64,000 nt of DNA from Variovorax jilinensis (GCF_030316885.1 NZ_JASZYQ010000001.1:186001-250000), one strand, 5' to 3'. Shown: positions 35,308-44,677, numbered from the stretch's first letter. The notes: generated by a model not told the origin, from the sequence alone. Program-made: numbers and translations.

Positions 35308-36122
35308 CAACGGCCCGTGAAGCGTGCGGGGCGCCGCTCGACGAAGGAGCGCACGCCTTCGGCAGCATCCTCGCTGTTGGCGAGCGTCTGCTGCACCGGG
35401 ATGAAGTCCTCGACCGCGGCCAGCGGACCTTGTTCGATCGCCTTGATGACGTTGAGCCGGGTCGCGACCACCGCCAGCGGCGCCTGGGCCGCGATGCGCT
35501 GGGCAATGCGCAGGGCCTCGTCGAGCTCCTGGCCGGCCGGCACCACGCGCTGGACGAAGTGCAGGCGCAGCGCCTCGGCGCTGTCGAACTCGTCGGCCGT
35601 GAGCAGGTGCAGCATGGCATTGCCGAGGCCGGCGCGCTCGGCCATGCGCAACGTCGCGCCGCCCGTGGCCATGATGCCGCGCTGCACCTCCATCTGCGAG
35701 AAGCGGCAGTTGTCGGCCGCGACCACGATGTCGGCGCCCAGCATCAGCTCGATGCCGACCGTGAAGCAGATGCCCTTGACCGCCGCGACCATCGGCTTGC
35801 TCCGGCGCCGGTAGCCGGCCAGGCCGAAATCGTGCGGCTCGACCAGCCCCTGCGGGATGGCCTTCTCGCCGCGCTTCATGTATTCGGCCACGGCGGGCAG
35901 GTCCAGGCCGGCCGTGAAGTGGTCGCCGAAGGCATGCAGCACACCGACGCGCAGCGCGGGATCGTCGTCGAGCCGGGTGTAGGCCTCGGCCAGCTGCCTG
36001 AACATCGGCGGCGTCCAGCCGTTGCGCTTGGCCGGCCGGTTGATGCCGATCAGGAGCACGTGGTCGAGCACCTGGGTGTCGATGCAGCCTTCGGCGGGTG
36101 GGGTGGTGGCGGTGGCGGTCAT
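35307..36122 (-). CDS. Enoyl-CoA hydratase/isomerase (crotonase family)
   Basis: Crotonase-fold enzyme of 271 residues. The oxyanion-hole regions are HAFGDHFTAGLDL and KGICFTVGIELML, and NCRFSQMEVQRGIMATGGAT covers the active-site loop. It lies downstream of 3-hydroxyacyl-CoA dehydrogenase (37 bases) and is coupled to the serine hydrolase, suggesting one beta-oxidation-like operon. Hydratase versus isomerase activity cannot be told. Confidence 0.92.
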   Translation of the reverse strand: MTATATTPPAEGCIDTQVLDHVLLIGINRPAKRNGWTPPMFRQLAEAYTRLDDDPALRVGVLHAFGDHFTAGLDLPAVAEYMKRGEKAIPQGLVEPHDFGLAGYRRRSKPMVAAVKGICFTVGIELMLGADIVVAADNCRFSQMEVQRGIMATGGATLRMAERAGLGNAMLHLLTADEFDSAEALRLHFVQRVVPAGQELDEALRIAQRIAAQAPLAVVATRLNVIKAIEQGPLAAVEDFIPVQQTLANSEDAAEGVRSFVERRPARFTGR

Positions 36123-36159
36123 GGTGCTTGTCTCGTCGTCGTTGTGGTTTGCGGGCGGG

Positions 36160-37008
36160 TCAGTACAGATACACGCCGCGTTTCGTCTTGCGACCGAGCT
36201 GGCCGGCCGCGACCATTTCCTTCAGCAGCGGGCAGGGGCGGTACTTCGAGTCGCCGAACTGCTCGAGGTAGACCTCCATCACGGCCAGGCAGACGTCGAG
36301 GCCGATCATGTCGGCCAGCGCCAGCGGGCCGATCGGCTGGTTGCAGCCGAGCTTCATGCCGGCGTCGATGTCCTCGGCCGTGGCGATGCCCTCGGACAGC
36401 ACGAAGAAGGCCTCGTTGATCATCGGCACCAGGATCCGGTTGACCACGAAGCCCGGTGCGTTCTTGACCGTGATCGGCGACTTGCCGAGTTTCTCGGACA
36501 GCGCCTTCACCGCGTCGTGCGTGGCGTCGCTGGTGAGGTAGCCGCGGATGATCTCCACCAGCGCCATCATCGGCACCGGGTTGAAGAAGTGCATGCCGAT
36601 GAAGCGGTCGGGCCGCGAGGTGGCGGCGGCCAGCTGCGTGATCGAGATCGACGAGGTGTTCGACGCAATGATCACCTCGGGCGCCAGCAGCTCGTCGACC
36701 TGCTTGAGGATCTTGAGCTTGAGCGCGTGGTTCTCGGTCGCGGCCTCGATCACGAGCTGTGCGGACTTCAGGTCTTCGTAGTTCGTCGAGCCCTTGATCA
36801 GCGCCAGCGCCGCGGTCTTCTCGTCCTCGCTGAGCTTCTCCTTCTTGATCAGGCGGTCCAGGCTGCCCGACACCGTGGCCAGGCCCTTGTCGACCGCGGC
36901 CTGCGCGATGTCGACCATCACGACCTTGACGCCCGCGACCGCGCAGGCCTGTGCGATGCCGTTGCCCATCGTTCCGGCGCCGATGATGCCGACTGTCTGG
37001 ATTGCCAT
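36160..37008 (-). CDS. 3-hydroxybutyryl-CoA dehydrogenase
   Basis: NAD-dependent 3-hydroxyacyl-CoA dehydrogenase of 282 residues. The N-terminal Rossmann motif is VGIIGAGTMGNGIAQA, and IASNTSSISITQLA, GMHFFNPVPMMALVEII and KNAPGFVVNRIL cover the catalytic and CoA-binding parts. The length matches HbdA/PaaH-type enzymes. It heads the operon that ends with the serine hydrolase and is divergent from purT with 181 bases between starts. Confidence 0.95.
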   Translation of the reverse strand: MAIQTVGIIGAGTMGNGIAQACAVAGVKVVMVDIAQAAVDKGLATVSGSLDRLIKKEKLSEDEKTAALALIKGSTNYEDLKSAQLVIEAATENHALKLKILKQVDELLAPEVIIASNTSSISITQLAAATSRPDRFIGMHFFNPVPMMALVEIIRGYLTSDATHDAVKALSEKLGKSPITVKNAPGFVVNRILVPMINEAFFVLSEGIATAEDIDAGMKLGCNQPIGPLALADMIGLDVCLAVMEVYLEQFGDSKYRPCPLLKEMVAAGQLGRKTKRGVYLY

Positions 37009-37189
37009 GAGAAATGCTCCTTGAAGGGGAATGATTGAAAAGGGTGGGGCGGCCGGCAGGCGGCGGCCATGGGCTCGATTGTGGAACAGAGCGCACGGCC
37101 GCCGATTCCCGCGGGTGACAGCGCGAGCCTGCCGCCGGCCGCGCGATTCCATTAAAGTTCTGCGTCCAACCCAAGCACGAAGCGCACCC

Positions 37190-38392
37190 ATGACCACCCT
37201 CGGCACGCCCCTTTCTCCTTCCGCCACCCGCGTCATGCTGCTGGGCTCGGGCGAACTCGGCAAGGAGGTGTTGATCGCGCTGCAGCGCCTGGGCGTCGAG
37301 ACCATCGCGGTCGATCGCTACGAGAACGCGCCGGGCCAGCAGGTGGCGCACCATGCGCGCACGCTGACGATGAGCGACCCGGTACAGCTCAAGGCCCTGA
37401 TCGAGGCCGAGCGCCCGCATCTCGTGGTGCCCGAGATCGAGGCCATCGCCACGCCCATGCTGCAGCAGCTGGAAGACGCCGGCGTGGTGCGCGTGATCCC
37501 GACCGCGCGTGCGGCCCGCCTCACGATGGACCGCGAGGGCATCCGCCGGCTGGCCGCCGAGACGCTGGGCGTGCCGACCAGCCCCTACAAGTTCTGCGAT
37601 TCGCTGGCCGAGCTGCAGGCCGCGATCGACGCCGGCATCGGCTACCCCTGCATCGTCAAGCCCGTCATGAGCAGCTCGGGCAAGGGTCAGAGCAAGATCG
37701 ACGGCCCGGCTGATGTGCAGAAGGCCTGGGACCACGCCATGGCCGGTGGCCGCGTGAGCCATGGCCGCGTCATCGTCGAGGGCTTCATCGATTTCGACTA
37801 CGAGATCACGCTGCTGACCGTGCGGGCCCTCGACGGCACCGGCGTGGTGCAGACGAAGTTCTGCGAGCCGATCGGTCACGTGCAGGTCAGCGGCGACTAC
37901 GTCGAGAGCTGGCAGCCGCATCCGATGGCGCCCGCCGCACTGCAGAAGGCGCAGCAGATCGCCGAGGCCGTCACGGCCGATCTCGGCGGCCAGGGACTGT
38001 TCGGCGTCGAGCTGTTCGTCAAGGGCGAAGAGGTCTGGTTCAGCGAGGTCAGCCCGCGCCCGCACGACACCGGCATGGTGACCATGGCCACGCAATGGCA
38101 GAACGAGTTCGAGCTGCATGCGCGCGCGATCCTCGGCCTGCCGGTCGACACCACGCTCAAGAGCCCGGGCGCCAGCGCCGTCATCTATGGCGGCGTCGAT
38201 GCGCTCGGCATCGCCTTCGACGGCGCGGCCGAAGCGCTCGCGGTGCCGGGCACCGACCTGCGGCTGTTCGGCAAGCCCGAGAGCTTCGTCAAGCGGCGAA
38301 TGGGCGTGGCGCTCGCGCATGCGGCCGACGTCGACACCGCGCGCCGCAATGCCAAGGAAGCCGCCTCGCGCGTCAAGCCGCGGCAGGCCTGA
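37190..38392 (+). CDS. purT: Formate-dependent phosphoribosylglycinamide formyltransferase
   Basis: ATP-grasp enzyme of 400 residues that makes formyl-GAR from GAR, formate and ATP in purine biosynthesis. Seen are [20 protein letters not shown], the ATP-binding loop [11 protein letters not shown], and [20 protein letters not shown] near the active site. The start at 37190 suits the family. It is followed by an esterase gene 29 bases later but appears functionally separate from it. Confidence 0.97.
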   Translation: MTTLGTPLSPSATRVMLLGSGELGKEVLIALQRLGVETIAVDRYENAPGQQVAHHARTLTMSDPVQLKALIEAERPHLVVPEIEAIATPMLQQLEDAGVVRVIPTARAARLTMDREGIRRLAAETLGVPTSPYKFCDSLAELQAAIDAGIGYPCIVKPVMSSSGKGQSKIDGPADVQKAWDHAMAGGRVSHGRVIVEGFIDFDYEITLLTVRALDGTGVVQTKFCEPIGHVQVSGDYVESWQPHPMAPAALQKAQQIAEAVTADLGGQGLFGVELFVKGEEVWFSEVSPRPHDTGMVTMATQWQNEFELHARAILGLPVDTTLKSPGASAVIYGGVDALGIAFDGAAEALAVPGTDLRLFGKPESFVKRRMGVALAHAADVDTARRNAKEAASRVKPRQA

Positions 38393-38421
38393 ACTGCCTC
38401 GCCCTCAACCCTGGAGCCCTC

Positions 38422-39360
38422 ATGCTGCATCCGCAAGCCAAAGCCTTCATCGACCTGCTCGAACAGCGCGGCGTGCCGCCCACCCACACGCTGACGCCAC
38501 AGGACGCGCGCAAGTTCTATCGGGAACGGCGCGCCCTCACGCAGCCCGATCCGTCGACGGTGGCCGAGGTGCGCGAACTGCAGGCGCAGGGCGCGGGCGG
38601 CCCGATTCCGCTGCGGCTCTACCGGCCGCTGGGCTCCAGCGCGGACACGCTGCTGCCGGTGCTGGTGTACTACCACGGCGGCGGCTGGACCATCGGCGAC
38701 CTCGACACGCACGACACGCTGTGCCGCGCGCTCAGCAACGGCGCGGGCTGCGCGGTGGTCGCGGTCGACTACCGCATGGGCCCCGAGCATCGCTTCCCGG
38801 CCGCGGTCAACGACGTGCTGGCCGCCACGCGCTGGGTGCGCCGGGAGGCGGCCTCGCTCGGCGTCGACGCGAGCCGGCTCGCGGTCGGCGGCGACAGCGC
38901 CGGCGGCAACCTGGCGGCGGTGGTGGCGATCGCGGCGCGCGATGCCGGCGACCTGCCGATCGCCTTCCAGCTGCTGATCTACCCGGCTACCGACATGCGC
39001 TGCGTGCATCCCTCGCATACCAGCAACGGCCAGGGCTACGTGCTGACCAGCGACAGCATCAAGTACTTCCACGACAACTACATCGACGATCCGAAGCACG
39101 ACGCCGACTGGCGCGCCTCGCCGTTGCTGCACACCGACCTCGCGAACCTGCCGCCCGCGCTGGTGCTGACCGCGGGCTACGACCCGCTGCGCGACGAGGG
39201 CCTGGCGTACGCGGAAGCGCTTACGGCCGCGGGCAACCGCGCGAGCTACGTCTGCTTCGAGCGGCAGATCCATGGCTTCATCACGATGGGGCGGCTGCTC
39301 GACGAGGCCAACACCGCGGTCGACTTCTGCGCCGCGGCGCTGCGCCGCGCGCTCGGTTGA
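38422..39360 (+). CDS. Alpha/beta hydrolase (HSL family esterase)
   Basis: Esterase/lipase of 312 residues, hormone-sensitive lipase family. The oxyanion motif YYHGGGW, nucleophile GDSAGGN, acid in AGYDPLRDEG and histidine in QIHGFITMG form the catalytic machinery. The SD-like GGAG is nine bases before the ATG. Its stop abuts the degenerate IS5 remnant. Substrate unknown; small acyl esters are typical. Confidence 0.95.
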   Translation: MLHPQAKAFIDLLEQRGVPPTHTLTPQDARKFYRERRALTQPDPSTVAEVRELQAQGAGGPIPLRLYRPLGSSADTLLPVLVYYHGGGWTIGDLDTHDTLCRALSNGAGCAVVAVDYRMGPEHRFPAAVNDVLAATRWVRREAASLGVDASRLAVGGDSAGGNLAAVVAIAARDAGDLPIAFQLLIYPATDMRCVHPSHTSNGQGYVLTSDSIKYFHDNYIDDPKHDADWRASPLLHTDLANLPPALVLTAGYDPLRDEGLAYAEALTAAGNRASYVCFERQIHGFITMGRLLDEANTAVDFCAAALRRALG

Positions 39361-39364
39361 TTCG

Positions 39365-39655
39365 TCGGCCCCCTGTTGACGCGAGCGCAGGATCGCCCTC
39401 TCGTCGGGAAAGCGGCTCACGCCACCTCCAGCCCCGCAAACCCGGTACAGCCGCACGCCGTGCAGAGCCTCCGCCGCCGCCGGATCGCTCAGCTCGAACC
39501 ACTGTAGAAATCAGTGAGTGTGCAGCATCGTCGTGATCGCACGCGGGCGTCCAGTCTTGGCGGGTGTGCTGTGCGGCTCGACGACCCGTCTCAACGCACG
39601 CCAGGGAGCCACCCGATCCATCTCGTCGAGAAATCGCGCCTGAACGTTTTCTTTG
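39365..39655 (-). pseudogene. IS5-family transposase remnant
   Basis: Conceptual translation of the minus strand shows an IS5-type transposase start: KKTFRR in one frame, then FLDEMDRVAPWRAL, VEPHSTPAKTGRP, and, after a stop codon, FLQWFELSDPAAAEALHGV and FPDERAILRSRQQ. A one-base frame change after KKTFRR and an internal TGA break the gene; the remainder of the transposase (catalytic DDE part) is missing and the end abuts the esterase gene. So it is a decayed fragment at one edge of the VgrG island, not an active element. Terminal inverted repeats were not seen. Confidence 0.65.
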
Positions 39656-39825
39656 CGAGATGCTCAGGCCAATGCCACGGACCGCCGCCGATCAGGCCGC
39701 CAGGCGCCGCATCGAACCCACCGACATCGTCGTTCTTGAAGATGGCCTTCTGGCAATAGCACCAAGTCGGAGGCGGCCATCTGATCCTTGCCGAGCAAAG
39801 CGGGCTCAATTTCCAGGCAGAGCGT
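39656..39825. other. Unassigned spacer between IS remnant and Sel1 lipoprotein gene
   Basis: Together with the IS remnant this is the second-longest stretch without an intact gene (39361-39825). The minus strand has an open frame through it, ending AIFKNDDVGGFDAAPGG, but no start signal, conserved motif or duplicate elsewhere was found. It could be deleted remains of the island or IS-flanking DNA. Confidence 0.4.
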
Positions 39826-40950
39826 TCAAGGCGATGCGCGGCGGCGGTCACCCGGCTCCTGCCAATCGCGGGCGGGGATGACCGGCTGCTGCGGCAGCAC
39901 ATGGTCCTGCGGGATGTGGGTGCGGCCGGTGCGCTGTGAGCCCGGTGTCGGCTGGACCTTTGGCTTGGGCACGACCTGCTTCGCGGCGTCGATGAGCGTC
40001 TGAGGCTGGCTCATGTCCCACTGGGGGAGCTTGGCCGGTGGCAGTGGCAGCACCTTGTCGAGGTTGGGGAAGCGGAGGTCGGGGTTCAGGTACAGGGCGT
40101 CGCCTAGTGCACCGTAGCGTTCGGCACGGGCTGGGTCACGGGAGGGAGCTCCTTTCGCTATTTCTGCTCCACGGAAAAGCGTGGAAAGAGTGTTCGCGCT
40201 ACCTTCGCTCCCGAACTTCACGCCTTCGTGAAGTGTTCGGATCGTCCGGTCCCAGCCTTCCGATGTCTTGTCTCGCTCATAGACCAGCGCCAACTTCTCT
40301 GCCCCGTTCCCGTTCCCTTGAGAAAAGGAGCACTGCAGCATCTTCAAACCGACAGGACGGTTGTCCCAGAATCGCTCCTTGGGGTTGTCATAGGCTGCGG
40401 AAAGGTCATAGCCCAGAAACGCCTGCGCACTCGGACTGCCCATGTCCGCTGCCAATTCCCAGAACGCATAGGCGCGACTCGCGTCCCCGTTTACACCCAG
40501 GCCGCGCTGGTGGTACGTGCCCATGGCATCGAAGGCGGCAGGAATGCCCAACTTCATCGCCTCTTCCACGATCTGGATGGCCCGCTCGGTGTCCGGAGGC
40601 ACCACATAAGCCTCGGTGCCATCGCCCTGGATCAGCACACCGGCCAGATTCATCATCGCCTTCCAGTGCTTGCGCTCGGCGGCCTGCTGCCACAGCACCA
40701 CCGCCTTCGGGTAGTCGCGCTGGTCGGGCCAGAGGTCGCGGCTGGTGATGCGCAGGCCCTCCTGGAGCCAGGCCTCGGCCTGGACATCGATCGGCGGCAC
40801 CGAGTCGGCCTCGTGCTTGCACACGAAGTCCTGGCGATGCGGGTCGAAGGCCTTCAGGGACATGTTGCGGGGCAAAGGGCTGGACGGCGCAAGGCAGGCC
40901 ACGAGCGCGCAGGCGCACATGACCACGCACAGCACACGGAACAAGCGCAT
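39826..40950 (-). CDS. Sel1-repeat lipoprotein, shorter paralogue (DUF6396-like, probable immunity)
   Basis: Lipoprotein of 374 residues with signal peptide MRLFRVLCVVMCACALVAC (lipobox LVAC). It has Sel1/TPR-like helix pairs (WKAMMNLAGVLIQGDGTE, RAYAFWELAADMGSPSAQAF). It is a duplicate of the next gene upstream in the transcript (offset about 1.7 kb), nearly identical at both ends and more divergent in the centre. Homology stops near residue 355, after which it has a short unrelated tail (ARDWQEPGDRRRASP) instead of the partner's 190-residue C-terminal domain. The start at 40950 follows the upstream stop by eight bases. Confidence 0.85.
   Translation of the reverse strand: MRLFRVLCVVMCACALVACLAPSSPLPRNMSLKAFDPHRQDFVCKHEADSVPPIDVQAEAWLQEGLRITSRDLWPDQRDYPKAVVLWQQAAERKHWKAMMNLAGVLIQGDGTEAYVVPPDTERAIQIVEEAMKLGIPAAFDAMGTYHQRGLGVNGDASRAYAFWELAADMGSPSAQAFLGYDLSAAYDNPKERFWDNRPVGLKMLQCSFSQGNGNGAEKLALVYERDKTSEGWDRTIRTLHEGVKFGSEGSANTLSTLFRGAEIAKGAPSRDPARAERYGALGDALYLNPDLRFPNLDKVLPLPPAKLPQWDMSQPQTLIDAAKQVVPKPKVQPTPGSQRTGRTHIPQDHVLPQQPVIPARDWQEPGDRRRASP
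39930..40870. repeat. Direct duplication, copy 1 (in Sel1 genes)
   Basis: This segment and 41630-42567 are a direct duplication at an offset of about 1697-1700 bases. Long blocks are almost base-identical (for example 40008-40128 against 41708-41828, with one mismatch), while the centre has drifted. Such repeats make loss or fusion of the two Sel1 genes likely. Confidence 0.85.
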
Positions 40951-40958
40951 GCGTCGAT

Positions 40959-42659
40959 TCAAGCCAGGGGCTTGCCCTGCTCGTCGTGCAGGTCGCTCAG
41001 CGTGATCTGCTTGATCTGCATGCCCGCCGCAGCCGGCTGGTTGGCGTTGTCGGCCCACAGCCATCGAAGCTCATGCGGATCGATGTCCAGATACGAATCA
41101 CGTGGATCGGGGAAGGGCTGGTCCTTCTCGACGTAGGCCTGGCGGCTCAAGCTGTCGAAGACGTTGGCGAGCGCGTGCCCTTCGTCCACATGGGGCTCCC
41201 AGATGCCGGTGCGCGGGCACGGCCGGTTGCCCCGGCAGGTGACGAAGGGCATCGGGATGCGGCTCGTGCGGGCGATGCCGCGTGCGGCCTCGATCGGCGG
41301 CTCGGGGTCGGCCAGCTTCACCGGCTGGCCCAGGTAGTGCCAACGCACGCCGATCACCTGGGCGTATTCGCCGAGACTGCGCTTGTCGGGAGAAACGAAG
41401 ACTTCGCCCTGCGTGTAGCGCAAGGGCACCTGGCGCTCGTTCCATTCGACCTGGAACGCGCGCAGGTTCTGGGTCAGCTGCGCCAGCCAGTAGCCGGAGA
41501 ACGGCGCGGTGCCGGGATCGCGCTGAGGCTCTACATGGGCGGTCAAACGGTCGAAGCGCTCCGTGAATTCGGACGCGGGCACCACGGGATTGCGCGGCAG
41601 TGCATGGCCTTGCGGGATGTGAGCGCGGCCGGTGCGCTGTGAGCCCGGTGTCGGCTGGACCTTTGGCGCGGGCACGATCTGCTTGGCCGCGTCGATGAGC
41701 GTCTGCGGCTGGCTCATGTCCCACTGGGGGAGCTTGGCCGGTGGCAGTGGCAGCACCTTGTCGAGGTTGGGGAAGCGCAGGTCGGGGTTCAGGTACAGGG
41801 CGTCGCCTAGTGCACCGTAGCGTTCCTCGCGAGCAGGATCGGGGGATGGTCCTCCGCGCGTCATCTCCGCCCCTCCAAACAAGGTGGCAAGAGAGTTCGC
41901 GCTCCGCTCGCTTCCGAACTTCACGCCTTCGTGCCAGACGCGAATCGCCTTCCCATAGTCTCGATCGACAACGCTGTAATCAAGTGCCAACTCGTGGGCC
42001 GCCTTGCCATTGCCCTGCGCGAACGCGCATTCCAGCATCTTGAATCCAACGGGCCGGTTGCTCCATATGCCAGCCTTCGGATTGTCATAGCCGGCAAGCA
42101 ATGCACGACCCAGAAACGCCTGCGCACTCGGGCTGCCCATGTCTGCCGCCAGCTCCCAGAGCGCATAGGCGCGACTCGCGTCGCCGTTCACGCCCATCGC
42201 TCGCCTGTGATACGTGCCCATGGCATCGAAGGCGGCAGGAATGCCCAGCCTCATCGCCTCTTCCACGATCCGGATGGCCCGCTCGGTGTCCGGAGGCACC
42301 ACATAGGGCTCGGTGCCATCGCCCTGGATCAGCACACCGGCCAGATTCATCATCGCCTTCCAGTGCTTGCGCTCGGCGGCCTGCTGCCACAGCACCACCG
42401 CCTTCGGGTAGTCGCGCTGGTCGGGCCAGAGGTCGCGGCTGGTGATGCGAAGGCCCTCCTGGAACCATGCTTCGGCCTGGGCATCGATGGGCGGCATCGC
42501 GTCGGCCTCGTGCTTGCACACGAAGTCCTGGCGATGCGGGTCGAAGGCCTTCAGGGACATGTTGCGGGGCAAGGCGCTGGAGCTGGACATGGGGCAGGCA
42601 GTGAGAGTGAGCAAGGAGAAGCAGAAAAGAACGATGAAACGAGTCATTGGCACATTCAT
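40959..42659 (-). CDS. Sel1-repeat lipoprotein with extra C-terminal domain (probable immunity protein)
   Basis: Lipoprotein of 566 residues, signal peptide ending LLTLTAC. The N-terminal ~350 residues are Sel1/TPR-like and duplicated in the neighbour; the C-terminal ~190 residues (about ERFDRLTAHVE onwards, with FVTCRGNRPCPRTGIWEP and YLDIDPHELRWLWAD) have no counterpart in the shorter copy and no family I recognise. The ATG at 42659 overlaps the stop of the PLD gene as ATGA. By analogy with Tle5-type PLD effectors, whose immunity proteins are Sel1-repeat proteins, it probably protects the producing cell from the effector. Confidence 0.85.
   Translation of the reverse strand: MNVPMTRFIVLFCFSLLTLTACPMSSSSALPRNMSLKAFDPHRQDFVCKHEADAMPPIDAQAEAWFQEGLRITSRDLWPDQRDYPKAVVLWQQAAERKHWKAMMNLAGVLIQGDGTEPYVVPPDTERAIRIVEEAMRLGIPAAFDAMGTYHRRAMGVNGDASRAYALWELAADMGSPSAQAFLGRALLAGYDNPKAGIWSNRPVGFKMLECAFAQGNGKAAHELALDYSVVDRDYGKAIRVWHEGVKFGSERSANSLATLFGGAEMTRGGPSPDPAREERYGALGDALYLNPDLRFPNLDKVLPLPPAKLPQWDMSQPQTLIDAAKQIVPAPKVQPTPGSQRTGRAHIPQGHALPRNPVVPASEFTERFDRLTAHVEPQRDPGTAPFSGYWLAQLTQNLRAFQVEWNERQVPLRYTQGEVFVSPDKRSLGEYAQVIGVRWHYLGQPVKLADPEPPIEAARGIARTSRIPMPFVTCRGNRPCPRTGIWEPHVDEGHALANVFDSLSRQAYVEKDQPFPDPRDSYLDIDPHELRWLWADNANQPAAAGMQIKQITLSDLHDEQGKPLA
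41630..42567. repeat. Direct duplication, copy 2 (in Sel1 genes)
   Basis: Second copy of the duplicated segment described at 39930-40870, within the 566-residue lipoprotein gene. Confidence 0.85.
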
Positions 42660-44677
42660 CCGTGGCGGAAGTAAATCTCGCGTTCGTCTTCAAAGGGGAT
42701 GACGAAGCCAGTCATCGATTCGCTTCGACCCTGGTCAACGATCTTCTTGTTCAGCTCCATCACTTTCTGCCAATCTGCGAAAGCACTCTTTATCGCAACT
42801 GGTCCGCCTTCTCCGCCAGCCGATTTGTTGTAGCCCCCCGCATGCATCCCCCAAACCCGCTTCCTCAGGTCCTTGGCCTTCAGGTGGTCGTCCGTGATCA
42901 TGTTGAGTTCGCTGTCCACCGCCATGCTGCGCACGTTCATGTTGGCGCTGCCCAGGGTGAAGCAGGCGTCGTCGATCAGCATCAGCTTGCTGTGGATGTA
43001 GATCTGACGGAAGTCCTGCTCCGGTCGGGGCATGGGCTTGCCCTTGTTCTGCGTCACCAGCCGCGCGATCAGCACCTTCAGCCCCAGGCCCTCCAGTTCG
43101 CCGGTCATGTGGTTCTTGACCGGTGCCGCCACCTGCCGCGCGGTGGCGTACACGGCATTCCACACGGGCGCGTTGTCGGGGTCCAGGCGCTTGTCCTCGG
43201 GCAACTGGCTCCAGCGCTCCCACTTCCGGCCAATGGCCTTCATGCCCTTGTCCTGGTTGGGCATGCTGTCGGCCTCGCCCAGGCTTTTGACCATGTCGTA
43301 GGTACGCGGGATCATTCCGTCGTCCTCGGGCGACGGAATGACGGCAATCAGATGCAGCATCTGGGGCGGCCTGGATGCCTTTTGCAGACCCTTCATGAAC
43401 CGGGCGCGTGTCTCCTTGAGATGACGCACCCAGCTCTCGTAGTAGAAGTACTGGTTCTCGATGTAGATGTACTGGCGCGCGAAGCTGGCCGCCTGCCAGT
43501 AGGCGTTCTTGATGCTCTTGTCGGAGCCCTCCTGCGGCTGGGTGCGCACGATCTGGATGATCGAACCGGGACTGGCGAATGCCTTGAGCTTGGGCGGCAA
43601 TGCGTCCTGGTCCCGGGAGCCGACGCTGCCGCCCGCCCGGACCCAGGCCTTGACGAAGTTGCGCTGCACGCCTTGCAACGCCGGGCCCTGGATGCGGCTG
43701 GCGTAGTCCTGCAACGGATCGCGGCTGACATCCCGGCTCTTGGGTAGTGCCGCGGCGGTGGCTGTCTTGCGCGCCCAGTCGACTTCGCGCAGCGGGGTGT
43801 CGAACTCATGATCCTCGCTGTCCCAGTAGTCGGTGACGGAGTTCAGGCCCATCACATAGCCGACCGCCTTTGCGCCTTCCTTCCATGCGTAGTCGATGAG
43901 GATGGTCTTCTGGTGGTGGGTGGGAAACCGTTCCAGCAGCATCTTCTCCGTGGCCAAACCACCCGCGCTTCCGGCCGCGGAGCTGGGGAGGTCTTCCTCG
44001 TTGCCCTTGCAGCCGAGGCTCTCGCGGACCTCATCGCTGCTGCTGCCGCCGCGGAGCCTGACTTCGATGCGGGTGCGGATGTCGCCTTTCTCGGCCGGTG
44101 CCATGACGCGGCGCCACCATTCGACGCAGTAGTCATGCCGCTGCTGCTCGCAAGAGCGCATGTCTTGCCTGCCGAGAACCGGCGGCGGACTGTTCAGGCC
44201 CAGTGCCGCCATATCCTCGCGACGGGTGGTCGTCTTGTCGATCCAATAGCCTGTCCGCTGGTCGCCGGTGTAGCCGGGCATGTTGTTCTGCTTGGCGCTG
44301 CCCAGCCGGTCGTACCAGATCAGAAGCCGCACGGCGACCCCGCGCCCGGCTGCCGCGTCCAGCAGGCTGCCGAAGTGCTGTCCCCGAGGCCAGCCCTGTT
44401 CGTCCTTCTTGACTTTGTCGTTCGTCTCCCGCACGAGCTCCATGCCGGGGTCGAAACCCCAGCACACCAGATCGATGGAATCCTCGGCTGCCTCGATGTC
44501 CTTCGCGATCTCGGCGAAGGCCTTCTGCCCGCAGATGAACACGTCCACCGCATTGTTGGCGGATACCGGATGTGTCTGGCTGTTCAGTTCCGGTCGCCAT
44601 TGAACAGTCAGGTCGGCGGTGCGCCGACGTTCATCGATGTGGACGATGTTGGGGTTCTGGGTGATGGGGCCTGTCAT
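42656..44677 (-). CDS. Phospholipase D-like T6SS effector (Tle5-type)
   Basis: Protein of 673 residues with two HKD phospholipase D motifs: HQKTILID at about residues 255-262 and HSKLMLID at 562-569, each followed by conserved loops (SANMNVRSM). It lacks a signal peptide, as expected for a toxin delivered by the type VI machinery. It overlaps the vgrG stop and the lipoprotein start by ATGA overlaps, so all are translated together. It most likely hydrolyses phosphatidylethanolamine-type lipids in a target cell's membrane; this rests on family resemblance. Confidence 0.92.
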   Translation of the reverse strand: MTGPITQNPNIVHIDERRRTADLTVQWRPELNSQTHPVSANNAVDVFICGQKAFAEIAKDIEAAEDSIDLVCWGFDPGMELVRETNDKVKKDEQGWPRGQHFGSLLDAAAGRGVAVRLLIWYDRLGSAKQNNMPGYTGDQRTGYWIDKTTTRREDMAALGLNSPPPVLGRQDMRSCEQQRHDYCVEWWRRVMAPAEKGDIRTRIEVRLRGGSSSDEVRESLGCKGNEEDLPSSAAGSAGGLATEKMLLERFPTHHQKTILIDYAWKEGAKAVGYVMGLNSVTDYWDSEDHEFDTPLREVDWARKTATAAALPKSRDVSRDPLQDYASRIQGPALQGVQRNFVKAWVRAGGSVGSRDQDALPPKLKAFASPGSIIQIVRTQPQEGSDKSIKNAYWQAASFARQYIYIENQYFYYESWVRHLKETRARFMKGLQKASRPPQMLHLIAVIPSPEDDGMIPRTYDMVKSLGEADSMPNQDKGMKAIGRKWERWSQLPEDKRLDPDNAPVWNAVYATARQVAAPVKNHMTGELEGLGLKVLIARLVTQNKGKPMPRPEQDFRQIYIHSKLMLIDDACFTLGSANMNVRSMAVDSELNMITDDHLKAKDLRKRVWGMHAGGYNKSAGGEGGPVAIKSAFADWQKVMELNKKIVDQGRSESMTGFVIPFEDEREIYFRHG

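Noticed and set aside
39591-39902. Possible 103-residue protein on the minus strand near the IS remnant
   Set aside because: It spans a frameshifted transposase fragment and unassigned spacer and overlaps the lipoprotein end, so it is not a credible gene.
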